NCBI GenBank assembly: GCA_025964675.1
Contig: JAOPYI010000146.1
Span: forward strand, 87,763 to 151,762
Source of the DNA: Sphaerisporangium sp.
GTDB taxonomy: Bacteria; Actinomycetota; Actinomycetes; Streptosporangiales; Streptosporangiaceae
Length of the DNA: 64,000 bases
Reading direction: 5' to 3'
The notes beneath the pieces were generated by a model. That model made no database searches, was not told the DNA's origin, and saw nothing but the letters and a program-made list of their open reading frames with translations. Numbering within the stretch: the stretch's first letter is position 1; every line of letters starts with the position of its first letter. Both the position numbers and the translations under genes were made by a program. Below, in pieces: positions 51,892-63,079 of the stretch.

Positions 51892-53490
51892 GTGATCGAC
51901 AGCCGGCTCGACACCGCGAGCGCCGACTTCAAGGCGAGACGTGACGCCATGCTCGCCAAGCTCCGCGACCTCGACGCCGAGCAGGCCAAGGCGGTGGCGG
52001 GCGGTGGCCCGAAGTCCGTCGAACGCCACCGGCGGCGCGGCAAGCTGCTCGCCAGGGAGCGCATCGAGCTGCTGGTCGACCCGGATTCGCCGTTCCTGGA
52101 GCTCTCGCCGCTCGCCGCCTGGGGCACCGACTTCCCGGTGGGGGCCAGCGTGATCACGGGGATCGGGGTGGTCGAGGGGGTCGAATGCGTCATTATCGCC
52201 AGCGACCCGACCGTACGGGGTGGTTCTTCGAACCCGTGGACGCTGCGCAAGACGCTGCGCGCGGCGGACATCGCGCTGGAGAACCGGCTGCCGCTGATCA
52301 ACCTCGTCGAGTCCGGGGGTGCGGACCTGCCGACGCAGAAGGAGATCTTCATCCCCGGCGGCCGGATATTTCGTGATCTGACCCGGTTGTCGGCTGCGGG
52401 TATCCCGACGATCGCCCTGGTGTTCGGCAACTCCACGGCCGGCGGCGCGTACGTCCCTGGCATGAGCGACCACGTGGTCATGGTCAAGGAACGTGCCAAG
52501 GTCTTCCTCGGCGGCCCTCCGCTGGTCAAGATGGCCACCGGCGAGGAGTCCGACGACGAGTCGCTGGGCGGCGCCGAGATGCACGCCCGCACGTCCGGCC
52601 TCGCCGACCACCTTGCCGAGGACGAGCACGACGCCCTCCGGATCGGCCGCCGCGTCGTCAGGCGCCTCAACTGGCGCAAGCTGGGCGACCCCCCATGCGG
52701 CCCCGCGGGCGTACGGGCTCCGCTGCACGACGAGGAGGAGCTCCTCGGCATCGTGCCCGAGGACCTCAAGATCCCGTTCGACCCACGCGAGGTCATCTCC
52801 CGTGTCGTCGACGGCAGCGAGTTCGACGAGTTCAAGCCCCTGTACGGCGCGAGCCTGGTGACCGGGTGGGCCACCCTGCACGGGCACCCGATCGGCGTCC
52901 TCGCCAACGCCCGCGGCGTGCTGTTCGGTGAGGAGGCCCAGAAGGCCGCGCAGTTCATCCAGCTCGCCAACCAGTCGCGCACTCCCCTGGTCTTCCTGCA
53001 GAACACCACCGGCTACATGGTCGGCAAGGACTACGAGCAGAGCGGCATCATCAAGCACGGCGCCATGATGATCAACGCGGTGTCCAACTCCACCGTGCCC
53101 CACCTCACCATCGTCATGGGCGCCTCCTACGGCGCCGGGAACTACGGCATGTGCGGCCGGGCGTACGACCCGCGCTTCCTGTTCTCCTGGCCGAGTGCCA
53201 AGTCGGCGGTCATGGGCCCGGCGCAGCTCGCGGGCGTGCTGTCCATCGTCGGGCGCGCGTCCGCCGAGGCACGCGGCCAGGTGTACGACGAGGAGGCCGA
53301 CGCGGCGATGCGGCAGATGGTCGAGACCCAGATCGAGTCCGAGTCGCTGCCCTTCTTCCTGTCCGGGCGGCTCTACGACGACGGGGTGATCGACCCGCGG
53401 GATACCCGTACCGTCCTCGGGCTATGCCTGTCCGCCATCGGCAACGCCCCCGTTCCCGCCCCCGCCGGTTTCGGCGTCTTCCGGATGTGA
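51892..53490 (+). CDS. acyl-CoA carboxylase beta (carboxyltransferase) subunit
   Basis: 532-aa carboxyltransferase of the methylcrotonyl-/geranyl-CoA carboxylase group. Features: RGKLLARERIELLVDPDSPF, INLVESGGADLPTQKEIF, GNSTAGGAYVPGMSDH, GGPPLVKMATGEESDDESLGG (oxyanion/acyl-CoA site), NTTGYMVGKDYEQSGIIKHG and GASYGAGNYGMCGRAYDPRF. Start GTG 51892 with GGGAG upstream, 68 bp after the kinase. It is the first gene of a four-gene operon with the biotin subunit, an enoyl-CoA hydratase and AtuA, as in leucine/isovalerate (Liu) or acyclic terpene (Atu) degradation. Confidence 0.93.
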   Translation: MIDSRLDTASADFKARRDAMLAKLRDLDAEQAKAVAGGGPKSVERHRRRGKLLARERIELLVDPDSPFLELSPLAAWGTDFPVGASVITGIGVVEGVECVIIASDPTVRGGSSNPWTLRKTLRAADIALENRLPLINLVESGGADLPTQKEIFIPGGRIFRDLTRLSAAGIPTIALVFGNSTAGGAYVPGMSDHVVMVKERAKVFLGGPPLVKMATGEESDDESLGGAEMHARTSGLADHLAEDEHDALRIGRRVVRRLNWRKLGDPPCGPAGVRAPLHDEEELLGIVPEDLKIPFDPREVISRVVDGSEFDEFKPLYGASLVTGWATLHGHPIGVLANARGVLFGEEAQKAAQFIQLANQSRTPLVFLQNTTGYMVGKDYEQSGIIKHGAMMINAVSNSTVPHLTIVMGASYGAGNYGMCGRAYDPRFLFSWPSAKSAVMGPAQLAGVLSIVGRASAEARGQVYDEEADAAMRQMVETQIESESLPFFLSGRLYDDGVIDPRDTRTVLGLCLSAIGNAPVPAPAGFGVFRM

Positions 53491-53494
53491 GCAC

Positions 53495-55524
<2,030 letters not shown>

Positions 55525-55528
<4 letters not shown>

Positions 55529-56331
55529 CCACGCTGGTTCACCACGAGGTGCGAGGCGGGATCGCCACGATCACGCTGGACTCGCCGAACAACAGGAACG
55601 CCCTCTCGATCCGCCTCCTGGGCGACCTGGAGCGCGCCCTTGACCATGCCATCGGCGACGACGACGTCCGCGTCATCGTGCTGACAGGCACCGGCACGGT
55701 GTTCTGCTCCGGCGCCGATCTCAAAGAACAGGCGCCCGCCCAGAAGGGGATGCCGCACGACGCACCCGTGACCGCGTCGTTCCCGGAGATCATGAGCCTG
55801 ATATGGGGAAGCCCCAAGCCGGTCATCTGCCGCCTGAACGGCACCGCGCGTGCGGGCGGCCTCGGGCTCGTGGCCGCGTGCGACCTCGCGATAGCCCCTG
55901 ACACGGCGACGTTCGCGTTCAGCGAAGTACGCCTCGGCGTGGTGCCCGCCATGATCTCGGTGACCGTGCTGCGGCGCCTCGAAGCGCGTGCCGCCGCGGA
56001 GTACTTCCTCACCGGGGAGGTGTTCGACGCCGCCCGCGCCGCGGAGATCGGCCTGATCACCAAGGCCGTACCCGCCGGCGAGCTGGACGCCACCGTCGCG
56101 CACTACGCCGGCATGCTGCTGAGTGGCGGGCCGGAGTCCCTCGCGATCACCAAGCAGCTCGTGCGCACGGTGCCCGGCCTCTCGGTGGACGAGGGCATGC
56201 GCCAGATGGCGGAGCTCTCGGCGCAGCGCTTCACCTCCCCAGAGGGCCAGGAGGGCATCCGTGCCTTCATGGAGAAGCGCCCCGCCTCCTGGATCCCGAA
56301 GGCGGACCCCGAAGGAGAACCGGCCCCATGA
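55525..56331 (+). CDS. enoyl-CoA hydratase/isomerase
   Basis: 268-aa crotonase-family protein. HEVRGGIATITLDSPNNRNALS at the N-terminus, oxyanion-hole motif CSGADLKEQAP, RLNGTARAGGLGLVAACDLAIAPDTATF, and EVRLGVVPAMISV with the active-site region. GTG 55525 overlaps the alpha-subunit stop (GTGA). In Liu/Atu pathways this position is filled by the methylglutaconyl- or isohexenylglutaconyl-CoA hydratase that follows carboxylation, which is the inferred role here. Confidence 0.9.
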
Positions 56332-58190
56332 GGGAAACGGGCTCAATGAGAGAAACCGGTCCAAGCGTCCCTGCCGAGGAGGGCGGTTCCCGTCCTCTTC
56401 GTATCGCCAACTGCAGCGGGTTCTACGGCGACAGGCTGTCGGCGGCCAGGGAGATGGTCGACGGTGGGCCGATCGACGTGCTCACCGGCGACTGGCTGGC
56501 CGAGCTGACCATGCTGATCCTCGCCGGAAACCGGCTCAAGGGCAGGCCCGGGTACGCGCGGACGTTCCTGACCCAGATGGAGGAGGTCCTCGGCACCTGC
56601 CTGGACCGTGGCATCAAGATCGTGTCCAACGCGGGGGGCCTGGACCCGGCCGGATGCGCGCGGGCGGTGACCGAGCTGGCCGACCGCCTCGGCCTGACCG
56701 TGCGAGTGGCACATGTGACGGGCGACGATCTCACAGGACGCGATCTCGGCGACATGGTCAACCTCGACACCGGCGAGAAGCTGGACGCGACCGCCCTCAC
56801 CGCCAACGCCTACCTCGGCGGCAGGCCCATCGCCGTCGCGCTGGAGAACGGCGCCGATGTCGTGGTGACCGGAAGGGTGACCGACGCCGCGCTGGTCACC
56901 GGCCCGGGCATGTGGAGGTACGGCTGGGGGCCCGGAGATCACGACGCCCTGGCCGGGTCCGTCGTAGCCGGGCACATCATCGAGTGCGGCTGCCAGGCGA
57001 CCGGCGGGAACTACGCGTTCTTCACCGAGGTGCCGGACCTGGCGCACTGCGGCTTCCCGATCGCCGAGCTGCACTCCGACGGGTCGAGCGTGATCACCAA
57101 GCACCCCGGCACCGGCGGGCGGGTCTCGGTCGGCACGGTGACGGCTCAGCTTGTCTACGAGATCGGATCGCCACGCTACCTGGGGCCGGACGTCACCGCG
57201 CGGTTCGACACCATCCGGCTCGCGCAGGCCGGGGACGACCGGGTCAGGGTGTCGGGTGTCAAGGGAGAGGCGCCGCCGGACACGCTGAAGGTCGCCCTCA
57301 ACTACCTCGGTGGCTACCGCAACACGATGACGCTCGTGCTCACCGGCCTCGAGATCGAAGCCAAGGCCCGCCTCGCCGAAGAGGCCATCTTCGCTCGCGT
57401 CCCGAAGGATTCGTTCGACCAAGTACACGTCGAGCTGGCACCCCTCACAAACCCGGAAGGCCCAGGAGCCCTGGCCCTACTGCGCGTCACCGTGATGGAC
57501 GCCGACCAGCGGAAGGCGGGGCGGGCGTTCTCCTCCGCCGTGGTCGAGACCGGGCTCGCCGGCTATCCCGGCTTCTACGGGCTCACCCCTCCGGGCGACG
57601 CCTCCGCGTACGGTGTCTACTGGCCCACCACCGTGCCCGCGTACGCCGTACAGGCCGAGGTGTGGATCGACGGCGAACAGATCTGGCGCCAACCGGCCAC
57701 CACTCCCGCCGGCCAGGCCCACGCCGTGACAACGGCCGTTTCCCCGTCACCGGCCGAACAACCGGCCGTTCCGACCGGCACGAGCCCGGCTGCGGCGCCG
57801 TGGGCTCCGCTCGGCACGGCCACAGGGCCGCACGCTCCGCTCGGCGTCATCGCGGGGGCGCGGTCCGGTGACAAGGGGGGCAACGCGAACCTCGGCGTCT
57901 GGGTCCGTACGGCCGAGGAGTACGCCTGGCTGGAGGGGTTCCTCACGGTCGACCGGCTGCGGAGCCTGCTTCCCGGCACCTCCGCGCTGAAGGTCGAGCG
58001 CCATCCCCTGCCCAACCTGCTCGCGCTGAACTTCGTCGTATACGGCCTGCTCGGCCGGGGCGTGGCGGCCAGCCCTCGTATGGACGCCCAGGCCAAGGGC
58101 CTCGGCGAGGAACTACGGGCCTGTCTGGTCCCGATCCCCGACTCGCTCCGCGAGAAGGCATGCGACAGGCCGCTCTCCCCTGACCGGTGA
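56328..58190 (+). CDS. AtuA family protein (acyclic terpene utilisation)
   Basis: 620-aa AtuA-like protein (DUF1446). Core (25-450): RIANCSGFYGDRLSAAREM, DVLTGDWLAELTMLILA, GIKIVSNAGGLDPAGCA, NAYLGGRPIAVALENGADVV-type segment (seen as GGRPIAVALENGADVVVTGR), ECGCQATGGNYAFF. A proline-rich linker (about 465-495) leads to the C-terminal domain with ARSGDKGGNANLGVWVRT and NLLALNFVVYGLLGRGVAAS. AtuA is needed for citronellol/geraniol growth in Pseudomonas but its reaction is not established. ATG 56328 overlaps the hydratase stop (ATGA). Last gene of the carboxylase operon. Confidence 0.9.
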   Translation: MRETGSMRETGPSVPAEEGGSRPLRIANCSGFYGDRLSAAREMVDGGPIDVLTGDWLAELTMLILAGNRLKGRPGYARTFLTQMEEVLGTCLDRGIKIVSNAGGLDPAGCARAVTELADRLGLTVRVAHVTGDDLTGRDLGDMVNLDTGEKLDATALTANAYLGGRPIAVALENGADVVVTGRVTDAALVTGPGMWRYGWGPGDHDALAGSVVAGHIIECGCQATGGNYAFFTEVPDLAHCGFPIAELHSDGSSVITKHPGTGGRVSVGTVTAQLVYEIGSPRYLGPDVTARFDTIRLAQAGDDRVRVSGVKGEAPPDTLKVALNYLGGYRNTMTLVLTGLEIEAKARLAEEAIFARVPKDSFDQVHVELAPLTNPEGPGALALLRVTVMDADQRKAGRAFSSAVVETGLAGYPGFYGLTPPGDASAYGVYWPTTVPAYAVQAEVWIDGEQIWRQPATTPAGQAHAVTTAVSPSPAEQPAVPTGTSPAAAPWAPLGTATGPHAPLGVIAGARSGDKGGNANLGVWVRTAEEYAWLEGFLTVDRLRSLLPGTSALKVERHPLPNLLALNFVVYGLLGRGVAASPRMDAQAKGLGEELRACLVPIPDSLREKACDRPLSPDR

Positions 58191-58225
58191 GACCGTGAAC
58201 CGTTCGGGCCGGCGGAGCAATAGAG

Positions 58226-58759
58226 ATGGTGATGGATGACGACGAGCTGATCTCCGCGGTCGCGCGTGCCGACGAGGGTGCGTTGCGTGAGCTCTTCGAG
58301 CGGAACGCCCCATGGCTGGCAGCGCGGCTCGGCCGTGTGCTCTCCAGGGACGTGGTCGAGGACGTGCTGCAGGAGACCTTCGTGGCGGTCTGGCGCGGCG
58401 CCCGGTCGTACCGGCCGCAGGGCCGTCCGGGAGCCTGGCTGTGGGGCATCGCCCGGCGGCAGGCGGCCCTGTGGACGCGCCGCCATGGACGCCCGCCGCC
58501 CACGGACTCCATGGCATACGTGGCCGGTGCCGGTACCGATCCGCAACTGGTCGCCGTGGATCGGATGGAGATGGAGCAGGCGGTGGCCTCGTTAGGCCCC
58601 GCCGGCGGTCCGGAGCGTGAACTCTGGCGGCTGCTCTTCGAGGAGGACCGATCCGTCACCGATGTGGCGGCCCGGCTAGGGATCCCCGCGGGCACCGTGA
58701 AGAGCCGCGCGCACCGGCTCAGGCTCCTGCTACGGGCGGCCCTGCGTGAGGAGACATGA
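58226..58759 (+). CDS. ECF-type RNA polymerase sigma factor
   Basis: 177-aa ECF sigma factor. Region 2: LISAVARADEGALRELFERN, VVEDVLQETFVAVWRGARSY, GAWLWGIARRQAALW. Region 4: SVTDVAARLGIPAGTVKSRAHRLRLLL (-35 recognition helix). ATG 58226 or 58232. Its stop overlaps the following membrane protein start (ATGATG), and the ABC exporter genes follow without gaps. It probably autoregulates this operon. The coupled protein with an N-terminal Cys pair is the candidate anti-sigma factor. Confidence 0.92.
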   Translation: MVMDDDELISAVARADEGALRELFERNAPWLAARLGRVLSRDVVEDVLQETFVAVWRGARSYRPQGRPGAWLWGIARRQAALWTRRHGRPPPTDSMAYVAGAGTDPQLVAVDRMEMEQAVASLGPAGGPERELWRLLFEEDRSVTDVAARLGIPAGTVKSRAHRLRLLLRAALREET

Positions 58760-59523
58760 TGCACGATCACGCGTCCGACCCGGCGAGAGGCCTCGATTGC
58801 ACGGCCTGCCGTCGCGACCTTGAGACCACCCCGATCGACGTGGACCTGTCCGGGATATGGACCGGGGTCATGTCCCAGGTATGGGCCGGGCGGCCAGGAC
58901 GTACGGAGTTGGTGGCGCGGAGGGTGCTTCGGTCGGCAGGGCTGGCGCGGGCCCTTGTCACCACGCCGTCCCTGCTGCTGTCCTGGCTGGTCGCCAGCGT
59001 GGTGGTGCTCGCCGCCGGCGTGGTCGTCTCGCTCTCCATCGACACCCCGCTCATCCCGTTGCTCGCTCCGGGGCTGGCCGGAGCCGGCATCGCGTACGCC
59101 TACGGTCCCGGAACCGACCCGGCGTACGAGATCGCCCGTACGATGCCGATCAGCGACCGGATGGTGCTGCTGGTCCGGGCACTGGCGGTGTTCGGCCTCA
59201 ACGCGTTGCTCGGGATCGTCGCCTCGGTCGCCGCGCCCATGGCCGGCGGCGTCGCCCTCGCCTGGCTGGTGCCGATGACGGCGGTCTCCGCGCTGGCGCT
59301 CGCGGCGGCCACCGTCTCCGGCTCGGCGAACGTCGGCGTGACCCTCGGACTCGCCGGCTGGTGCATCGCCGTGCTGGGTGGCCGGATAACCGGGGGCCAC
59401 ATGGACACCGCCGCCTCCAGCCAGCAGCTGGTACTGCCCTATCTCATCTTCGCCGCCTGCTGCGTCGGCATCGTGCTGCGCGCCAGCCGCTTCCCCAACC
59501 ACCGGAGACAAAGATGGTCGTGA
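58756..59523 (+). CDS. multi-helix membrane protein with N-terminal CxxC, candidate anti-sigma factor
   Basis: 255-aa protein. The first 55 residues are soluble with HDH at 3-5 and CTAC at about 15-18, then about six membrane helices (TPSLLLSWLVASVVVLAAGVV; LLAPGLAGAGIAYAYG; VRALAVFGLNALLGIVASVA; and others). It is coupled to the ECF sigma gene, the place of an anti-sigma factor, but the canonical zinc anti-sigma pattern H-x3-C-x2-C is not met (nine residues separate His from Cys). It could sense redox or zinc through CTAC, or form part of the transporter. Overlaps the ABC ATPase start by 10 bp. Confidence 0.75.
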   Translation: MMHDHASDPARGLDCTACRRDLETTPIDVDLSGIWTGVMSQVWAGRPGRTELVARRVLRSAGLARALVTTPSLLLSWLVASVVVLAAGVVVSLSIDTPLIPLLAPGLAGAGIAYAYGPGTDPAYEIARTMPISDRMVLLVRALAVFGLNALLGIVASVAAPMAGGVALAWLVPMTAVSALALAAATVSGSANVGVTLGLAGWCIAVLGGRITGGHMDTAASSQQLVLPYLIFAACCVGIVLRASRFPNHRRQRWS

Positions 59524-60305
59524 ACATCAAGGGCGACGAACCACCGGAGACGAGTACGGTCGTGAACGTCGAGACCGGTGGACTGACTCGCCGGTTCCGC
59601 CGGGCCCACGCGGTCGCGGGCGTCGACCTGCGGATCGGGCCAGGCGTCTTCGGCCTGCTCGGACCCAACGGAGCGGGCAAGACGACCCTGCTGCGCGTGC
59701 TGGCCACCGTGCTGCCGCCCACGTCCGGCTCCATGCGACTGCTCGGCCGTACGCCCGCCGACCAGGCCGGGCGCCGGGAGATACGCCGCAGGCTCGGCTA
59801 CCTCCCGCAAACCCTCGGCTACTACGCCAACTTCACCGTGTTCGAGTTCGTCGAGTACTTCGCGCTGCTCAAGGAGGTCCCGGCGGACCGGGCGCAGAAG
59901 GCGGTGGCGCGGGCCATCGAGCGGGTGCGGCTGGACGACCGGGCGCGCGCCAAGCTCCGTACCCTCTCTGGCGGGATGCTTCGCCGGGTCGGCATCGCCC
60001 AGGCCATCGTCAACGACCCTGAACTTCTCCTGCTCGACGAGCCCACGGCAGGGCTCGATCCCGAGCAACGCGTGGAGTTCCGGTCGCTACTCCGCGAGAT
60101 CGGAGAGCGGTCGACCGTCATCGTCAGCACGCATCTTGTGGAGGACATCGGAGCGGCGTGCGCCCGCGTCGCGCTGATGCTCGACGGCCGGATCGTCTTC
60201 GAGGGCACGCCGGGCGAGCTGACCAGCCGTGGAACCGGGTTCGAGATCGGGGACGCGCCGCTGGAACGCGGCTACGCCGCCGTGCTGGCGAAGGCACGAG
60301 CGTGA
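59514..60305 (+). CDS. ABC exporter ATP-binding protein
   Basis: 263-aa ABC ATPase. Walker A LLGPNGAGKTTLLR near 45-58, Q-loop LGYLPQTLGYYANFTVFEF, signature LSGGMLRRVGIAQ, Walker B LLLLDEPTAGLD, H-loop STHLVEDI. The sequence type resembles drug/bacteriocin exporters (CcmA/DrrA class). ATG 59514 with GGAG six bases upstream lies inside the end of the previous gene. Works with the two membrane proteins that follow, each coupled by a four-base overlap. Under control of the adjacent ECF sigma factor by context. Confidence 0.92.
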   Translation: MVVNIKGDEPPETSTVVNVETGGLTRRFRRAHAVAGVDLRIGPGVFGLLGPNGAGKTTLLRVLATVLPPTSGSMRLLGRTPADQAGRREIRRRLGYLPQTLGYYANFTVFEFVEYFALLKEVPADRAQKAVARAIERVRLDDRARAKLRTLSGGMLRRVGIAQAIVNDPELLLLDEPTAGLDPEQRVEFRSLLREIGERSTVIVSTHLVEDIGAACARVALMLDGRIVFEGTPGELTSRGTGFEIGDAPLERGYAAVLAKARA

Positions 60306-61729
60306 CCGGGTCGCCACGCCGGGACGGGCCGCCTGGAAGCGACGGATACGTGCTGATGAGGGGCTATACCGTTCTCCGGCTGCTCGGCATCGAGGTTCGT
60401 CGCAACGCCGTGCCGCCGCTGCTTCCCGTGCTCGCGCTGCTCACCTGGATGTCCCCCATCGGGAGGCACCTGGTACCGGTCGCGCTGTGGCCGGACCGGA
60501 GTACGGACCTGCAGAGCCTGATCATGGGCGTCGGCCCGGCCGTGGCCGGCGCCGCCGCGTGGATGGCCTCCCGGGAGCATCGCCGGGGCATGGCCGACCT
60601 TCTCGCGTCCACCCCCACGAACCGCTGGGTGCGCGCCATGGTGACCTGGGGCGCGACGACCGCGTGGGCCGCCCTGTTCTACGCGACGGCGGGCGCCGTG
60701 GTGTTCGCGATCACGGCCACGCAGGCCACCTGGGGCGGGCCGGTGCTGTGGCCCGTACTGGTCGGATTTGTCGCGCTCGTCGCGTGCTCAGCGGCCGGGT
60801 TCGCCGTGGGCCACCGGTTCCCGAGCCGGTTCACCGCCCCGCTGGCGGCCGTGGGCCTCCTGCTGGTCATGTCAGCCGCCACCTCCGCCGCGATCGGCGG
60901 AGCCGCGCTCGGGCTGCTCAGCCCTCTCTACCCCAGCATCGGGCTGGCCTCCGCGGTTTTCTACGCGGTCCGTCCCGATCTGGCCGTGGTGCAGATGGTC
61001 TGTTACCTCGGCGTCGCGTGGATCGCGCTGGGCTCCATGGTTCCGTTCCGTACGGCACGTCACCAGCTGCGCCGCACGGGCCTGGCGCTGGTCGCGGCCG
61101 GCGTCGTGCTCGCCGGAACCGCCATCGGGCTGGTCGCCACCAGCCACCGCGACGCGCAGGGTGTCGTCGTACCCGCCCTCCACGACACCGCCACCGACCT
61201 GGCCATCCCGTACACCCCTGTCTGCAGCCGGACCCCGCTGAAGGTCTGCGTGCACCCCGCGTACTCCAGAGAGCTCGCGGTCCTCGCCGAGATGATCAAC
61301 CGGATCGCCGCTCCCCTGGCCGGCGTGCCCGGGCGACCTGCCCGAGCCGAGCAACGGGCCGGCGGCGAGGGCGACGTGCCTTTCCACGTCCACGGCGACC
61401 CGGCCGTGCTCACCATCCCGCACTTCATCATCCGAGGAACCCTGGCGCCGCCCGCCTTCGCCTCCGCCGTGGAGACACGGGTCGCGCTCGCCCTCGTCGC
61501 CGCCACCACGTCTCCCGAGCGCGCCACCGGGGCGCAACGTGCCCTGGCGCTCTACCTGCTGACCCAGGCCGGGAACGCGCCCAACCCCGATCTCCTGCCG
61601 GTCGGCGCGGTGGCGCGCGCGGCGGCGAAGCGGCTCGCCGCCCTCGATCCGGCCACCCGCGGTTCATGGCTCCACAGCCATCTCGACGCCGTTCGCAATG
61701 GCACGCTGAGCGTGAAGGACATCCGATGA
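60302..61729 (+). CDS. ABC exporter membrane protein 1
   Basis: 475-aa membrane protein starting at GTG 60302 (GTGA overlap with the ATPase). Six or more helices in the first 330 residues (LLPVLALLTWM, GVGPAVAGAAAWMASREHRRGMADLLASTP and others), of ABC-2-like layout with the cytoplasmic HRRGMADLLASTPTNRW loop expected to contact the ATPase. The last about 150 residues form a soluble domain (VCSRTPLKVCVHPAYSRELA, two Cys) with a helical end. No detailed family recognised; probably the transporter's main permease. Confidence 0.8.
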   Translation: MTGSPRRDGPPGSDGYVLMRGYTVLRLLGIEVRRNAVPPLLPVLALLTWMSPIGRHLVPVALWPDRSTDLQSLIMGVGPAVAGAAAWMASREHRRGMADLLASTPTNRWVRAMVTWGATTAWAALFYATAGAVVFAITATQATWGGPVLWPVLVGFVALVACSAAGFAVGHRFPSRFTAPLAAVGLLLVMSAATSAAIGGAALGLLSPLYPSIGLASAVFYAVRPDLAVVQMVCYLGVAWIALGSMVPFRTARHQLRRTGLALVAAGVVLAGTAIGLVATSHRDAQGVVVPALHDTATDLAIPYTPVCSRTPLKVCVHPAYSRELAVLAEMINRIAAPLAGVPGRPARAEQRAGGEGDVPFHVHGDPAVLTIPHFIIRGTLAPPAFASAVETRVALALVAATTSPERATGAQRALALYLLTQAGNAPNPDLLPVGAVARAAAKRLAALDPATRGSWLHSHLDAVRNGTLSVKDIR

Positions 61730-62337
61730 CGTCGCCATCTCTCCGGCTGATCGGCCTGCACCTGCGAAGCCGCGCCACCGGCCGGAGCGTCCTCCTGCTC
61801 GCCGGGACGGCGACGGCGCTACGACTCTGCCTGCCCTGGACCGAAGGGACCGGCACCGGGGCACAGCGGATGTTCTCGGAGATGGTGCTGCTGCTGGTCG
61901 GCGTCGCCGGTGCCGCCATCGTGGCCACCGGCATCCGGAGCCCTTTCGGCGAGGCCGAACGCGCCGGGCGCCCGCTGCCCCGCCTCCGCCTGCTCCACGT
62001 CGCCGTGCTCGCGGTCGCCGCCGGAACGCTCCTCCTCGCCGGAGGACTGGCTCCCAGTACGGACACCATCGCGCTGCTGCGCGACCTGGGCGGGCTCACC
62101 GGCATCGCGCTGCTGACCGCGTGCCTGCTGGGAAGCCATCTCTCCTGGATCACGCCGCTGGCGTATGTGGTGGTCTGCGGCGGCGCGCTGGACTTCGACC
62201 AGACCTCCCTGTGGACCTGGCCCGTCCTGCCCGCCGGCGACCGCACGGCCCTCGTGGTCGCCGGCGTCCTGCTGGCCGCCGGCACGGTCGCCACCACGGT
62301 GACGGGTCCTCGGGACCACATCACCGACCTTTTGTGA
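61726..62337 (+). CDS. ABC exporter-associated membrane protein 2
   Basis: 203-aa hydrophobic protein, ATG 61726 overlapping the previous stop (ATGA). About five membrane helices (SVLLLAGTATALRLCLPW, MVLLLVGVAGAAIVATGI, LLHVAVLAVAAGTLLLAGGL, LGGLTGIALLTACLLGSH, TALVVAGVLLAAGTVATTV). No recognised family; overall pattern resembles the half-permease partners of small ABC-2 exporters. Last gene of the sigma/ABC operon. Confidence 0.75.
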   Translation: MTSPSLRLIGLHLRSRATGRSVLLLAGTATALRLCLPWTEGTGTGAQRMFSEMVLLLVGVAGAAIVATGIRSPFGEAERAGRPLPRLRLLHVAVLAVAAGTLLLAGGLAPSTDTIALLRDLGGLTGIALLTACLLGSHLSWITPLAYVVVCGGALDFDQTSLWTWPVLPAGDRTALVVAGVLLAAGTVATTVTGPRDHITDLL

Positions 62338-62401
62338 GCGGGGGCGCCTTCGCGGCTTAATGGCTGGACAGGCGGCTGCCCGCTCCAGCAGGCTCGCGCA
62401 C

Positions 62402-62905
62402 ATGACACGTACAGACATTCCCGCGGCCTGGGACGAGCGCACCACATTGACGAGCTTCCTCGACTACGTCCGCGCCACCGTCCACGCCAAGTGCGAGGGC
62501 GTCTCCGAGGGCCACGCCAGGAGCGCCCCCCTGCCGGGCTCACCGCTGATGACCATGAGTGGCCTGGTGAACCACCTGCGGTGGGTCGAGTACTCCTGGA
62601 TGCAGGTGCGACTGCTGGGCGAGGAGGACCAGGGGCCGTGGACCGACGAGGATCCCGACCGCGAGATGCGGATAGCCGTCGACATGCCTCTGGCCCAGAT
62701 CCTGGAGGAGTACGAGGCACAGTGCGCCGGCTACCGCGAGCTGGTCGCCTCCCTCGACCTGGACACAGTGGCGAAGGAGGCGATCAGGGACGGCACGCAC
62801 GTCACGCTGCGCTGGATACTGCACCACCTCATCGAGGAGACCGCCCGGCACAACGGTCACCTGGACATCCTCCGGGAGATGGCGGACGGCGTCACCGGCG
62901 ACTGA
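62402..62905 (+). CDS. DinB family protein (DUF664, mycothiol-transferase-like)
   Basis: 167-aa four-helix-bundle DinB/YfiT-type protein. Metal-ligand histidines are visible in LVNHLRWVEYSW and at the C-terminal ILHHLIEETARHNGHLDIL. The MSGLVNHLRW and TARHNGHLD motifs are typical of the DUF664 branch, related to mycothiol-dependent S-transferases and to detoxification. ATG 62402 (MTRTDIP) is preferred over an upstream in-frame ATG at 62360. Stand-alone gene, closed by a hairpin. Confidence 0.85.
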   Translation: MTRTDIPAAWDERTTLTSFLDYVRATVHAKCEGVSEGHARSAPLPGSPLMTMSGLVNHLRWVEYSWMQVRLLGEEDQGPWTDEDPDREMRIAVDMPLAQILEEYEAQCAGYRELVASLDLDTVAKEAIRDGTHVTLRWILHHLIEETARHNGHLDILREMADGVTGD

Positions 62906-62912
62906 CGGGCAG

Positions 62913-62938
62913 GCCACCCCAGACCAAGCTGGGGCGGC
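62913..62938 (+). terminator. terminator after the DinB gene
   Basis: GCCaCCCCAG, loop ACCAAG, CTGGGGcGGC: a 10-position stem with one mismatch, beginning 8 bp after the DinB stop codon. No U-tract. Confidence 0.6.
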
Positions 62939-63029
62939 TCGTGTCCGGGGACGCGCCCGAAGGCACATAACGCCAAAGCACCGCAGATGACATTTCTTCC
63001 GGATGAATTACCCCAGTCGATGCTCTACT

Positions 63030-63041
63030 ATTGCGCGCAAT
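63030..63041. promoter_or_regulatory. ATTGCGCGCAAT palindrome
   Basis: A perfect 12-bp palindrome 39 bp before the start of the 80-aa gene, overlapping a possible -10 box TACTAT (63026-63031). A candidate operator for the adjacent XRE/Scr1-type regulator. Confidence 0.45.
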
Positions 63042-63079
63042 TACGACCATATCTGGCGCATCCGGGGGAAGGGACTCTC

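Noticed and set aside
58857..59513. 5' extension of the ABC ATPase frame
   Set aside because: This upstream part lies fully inside the preceding membrane protein gene and is arginine-rich; ATG 59514 has a good Shine-Dalgarno.
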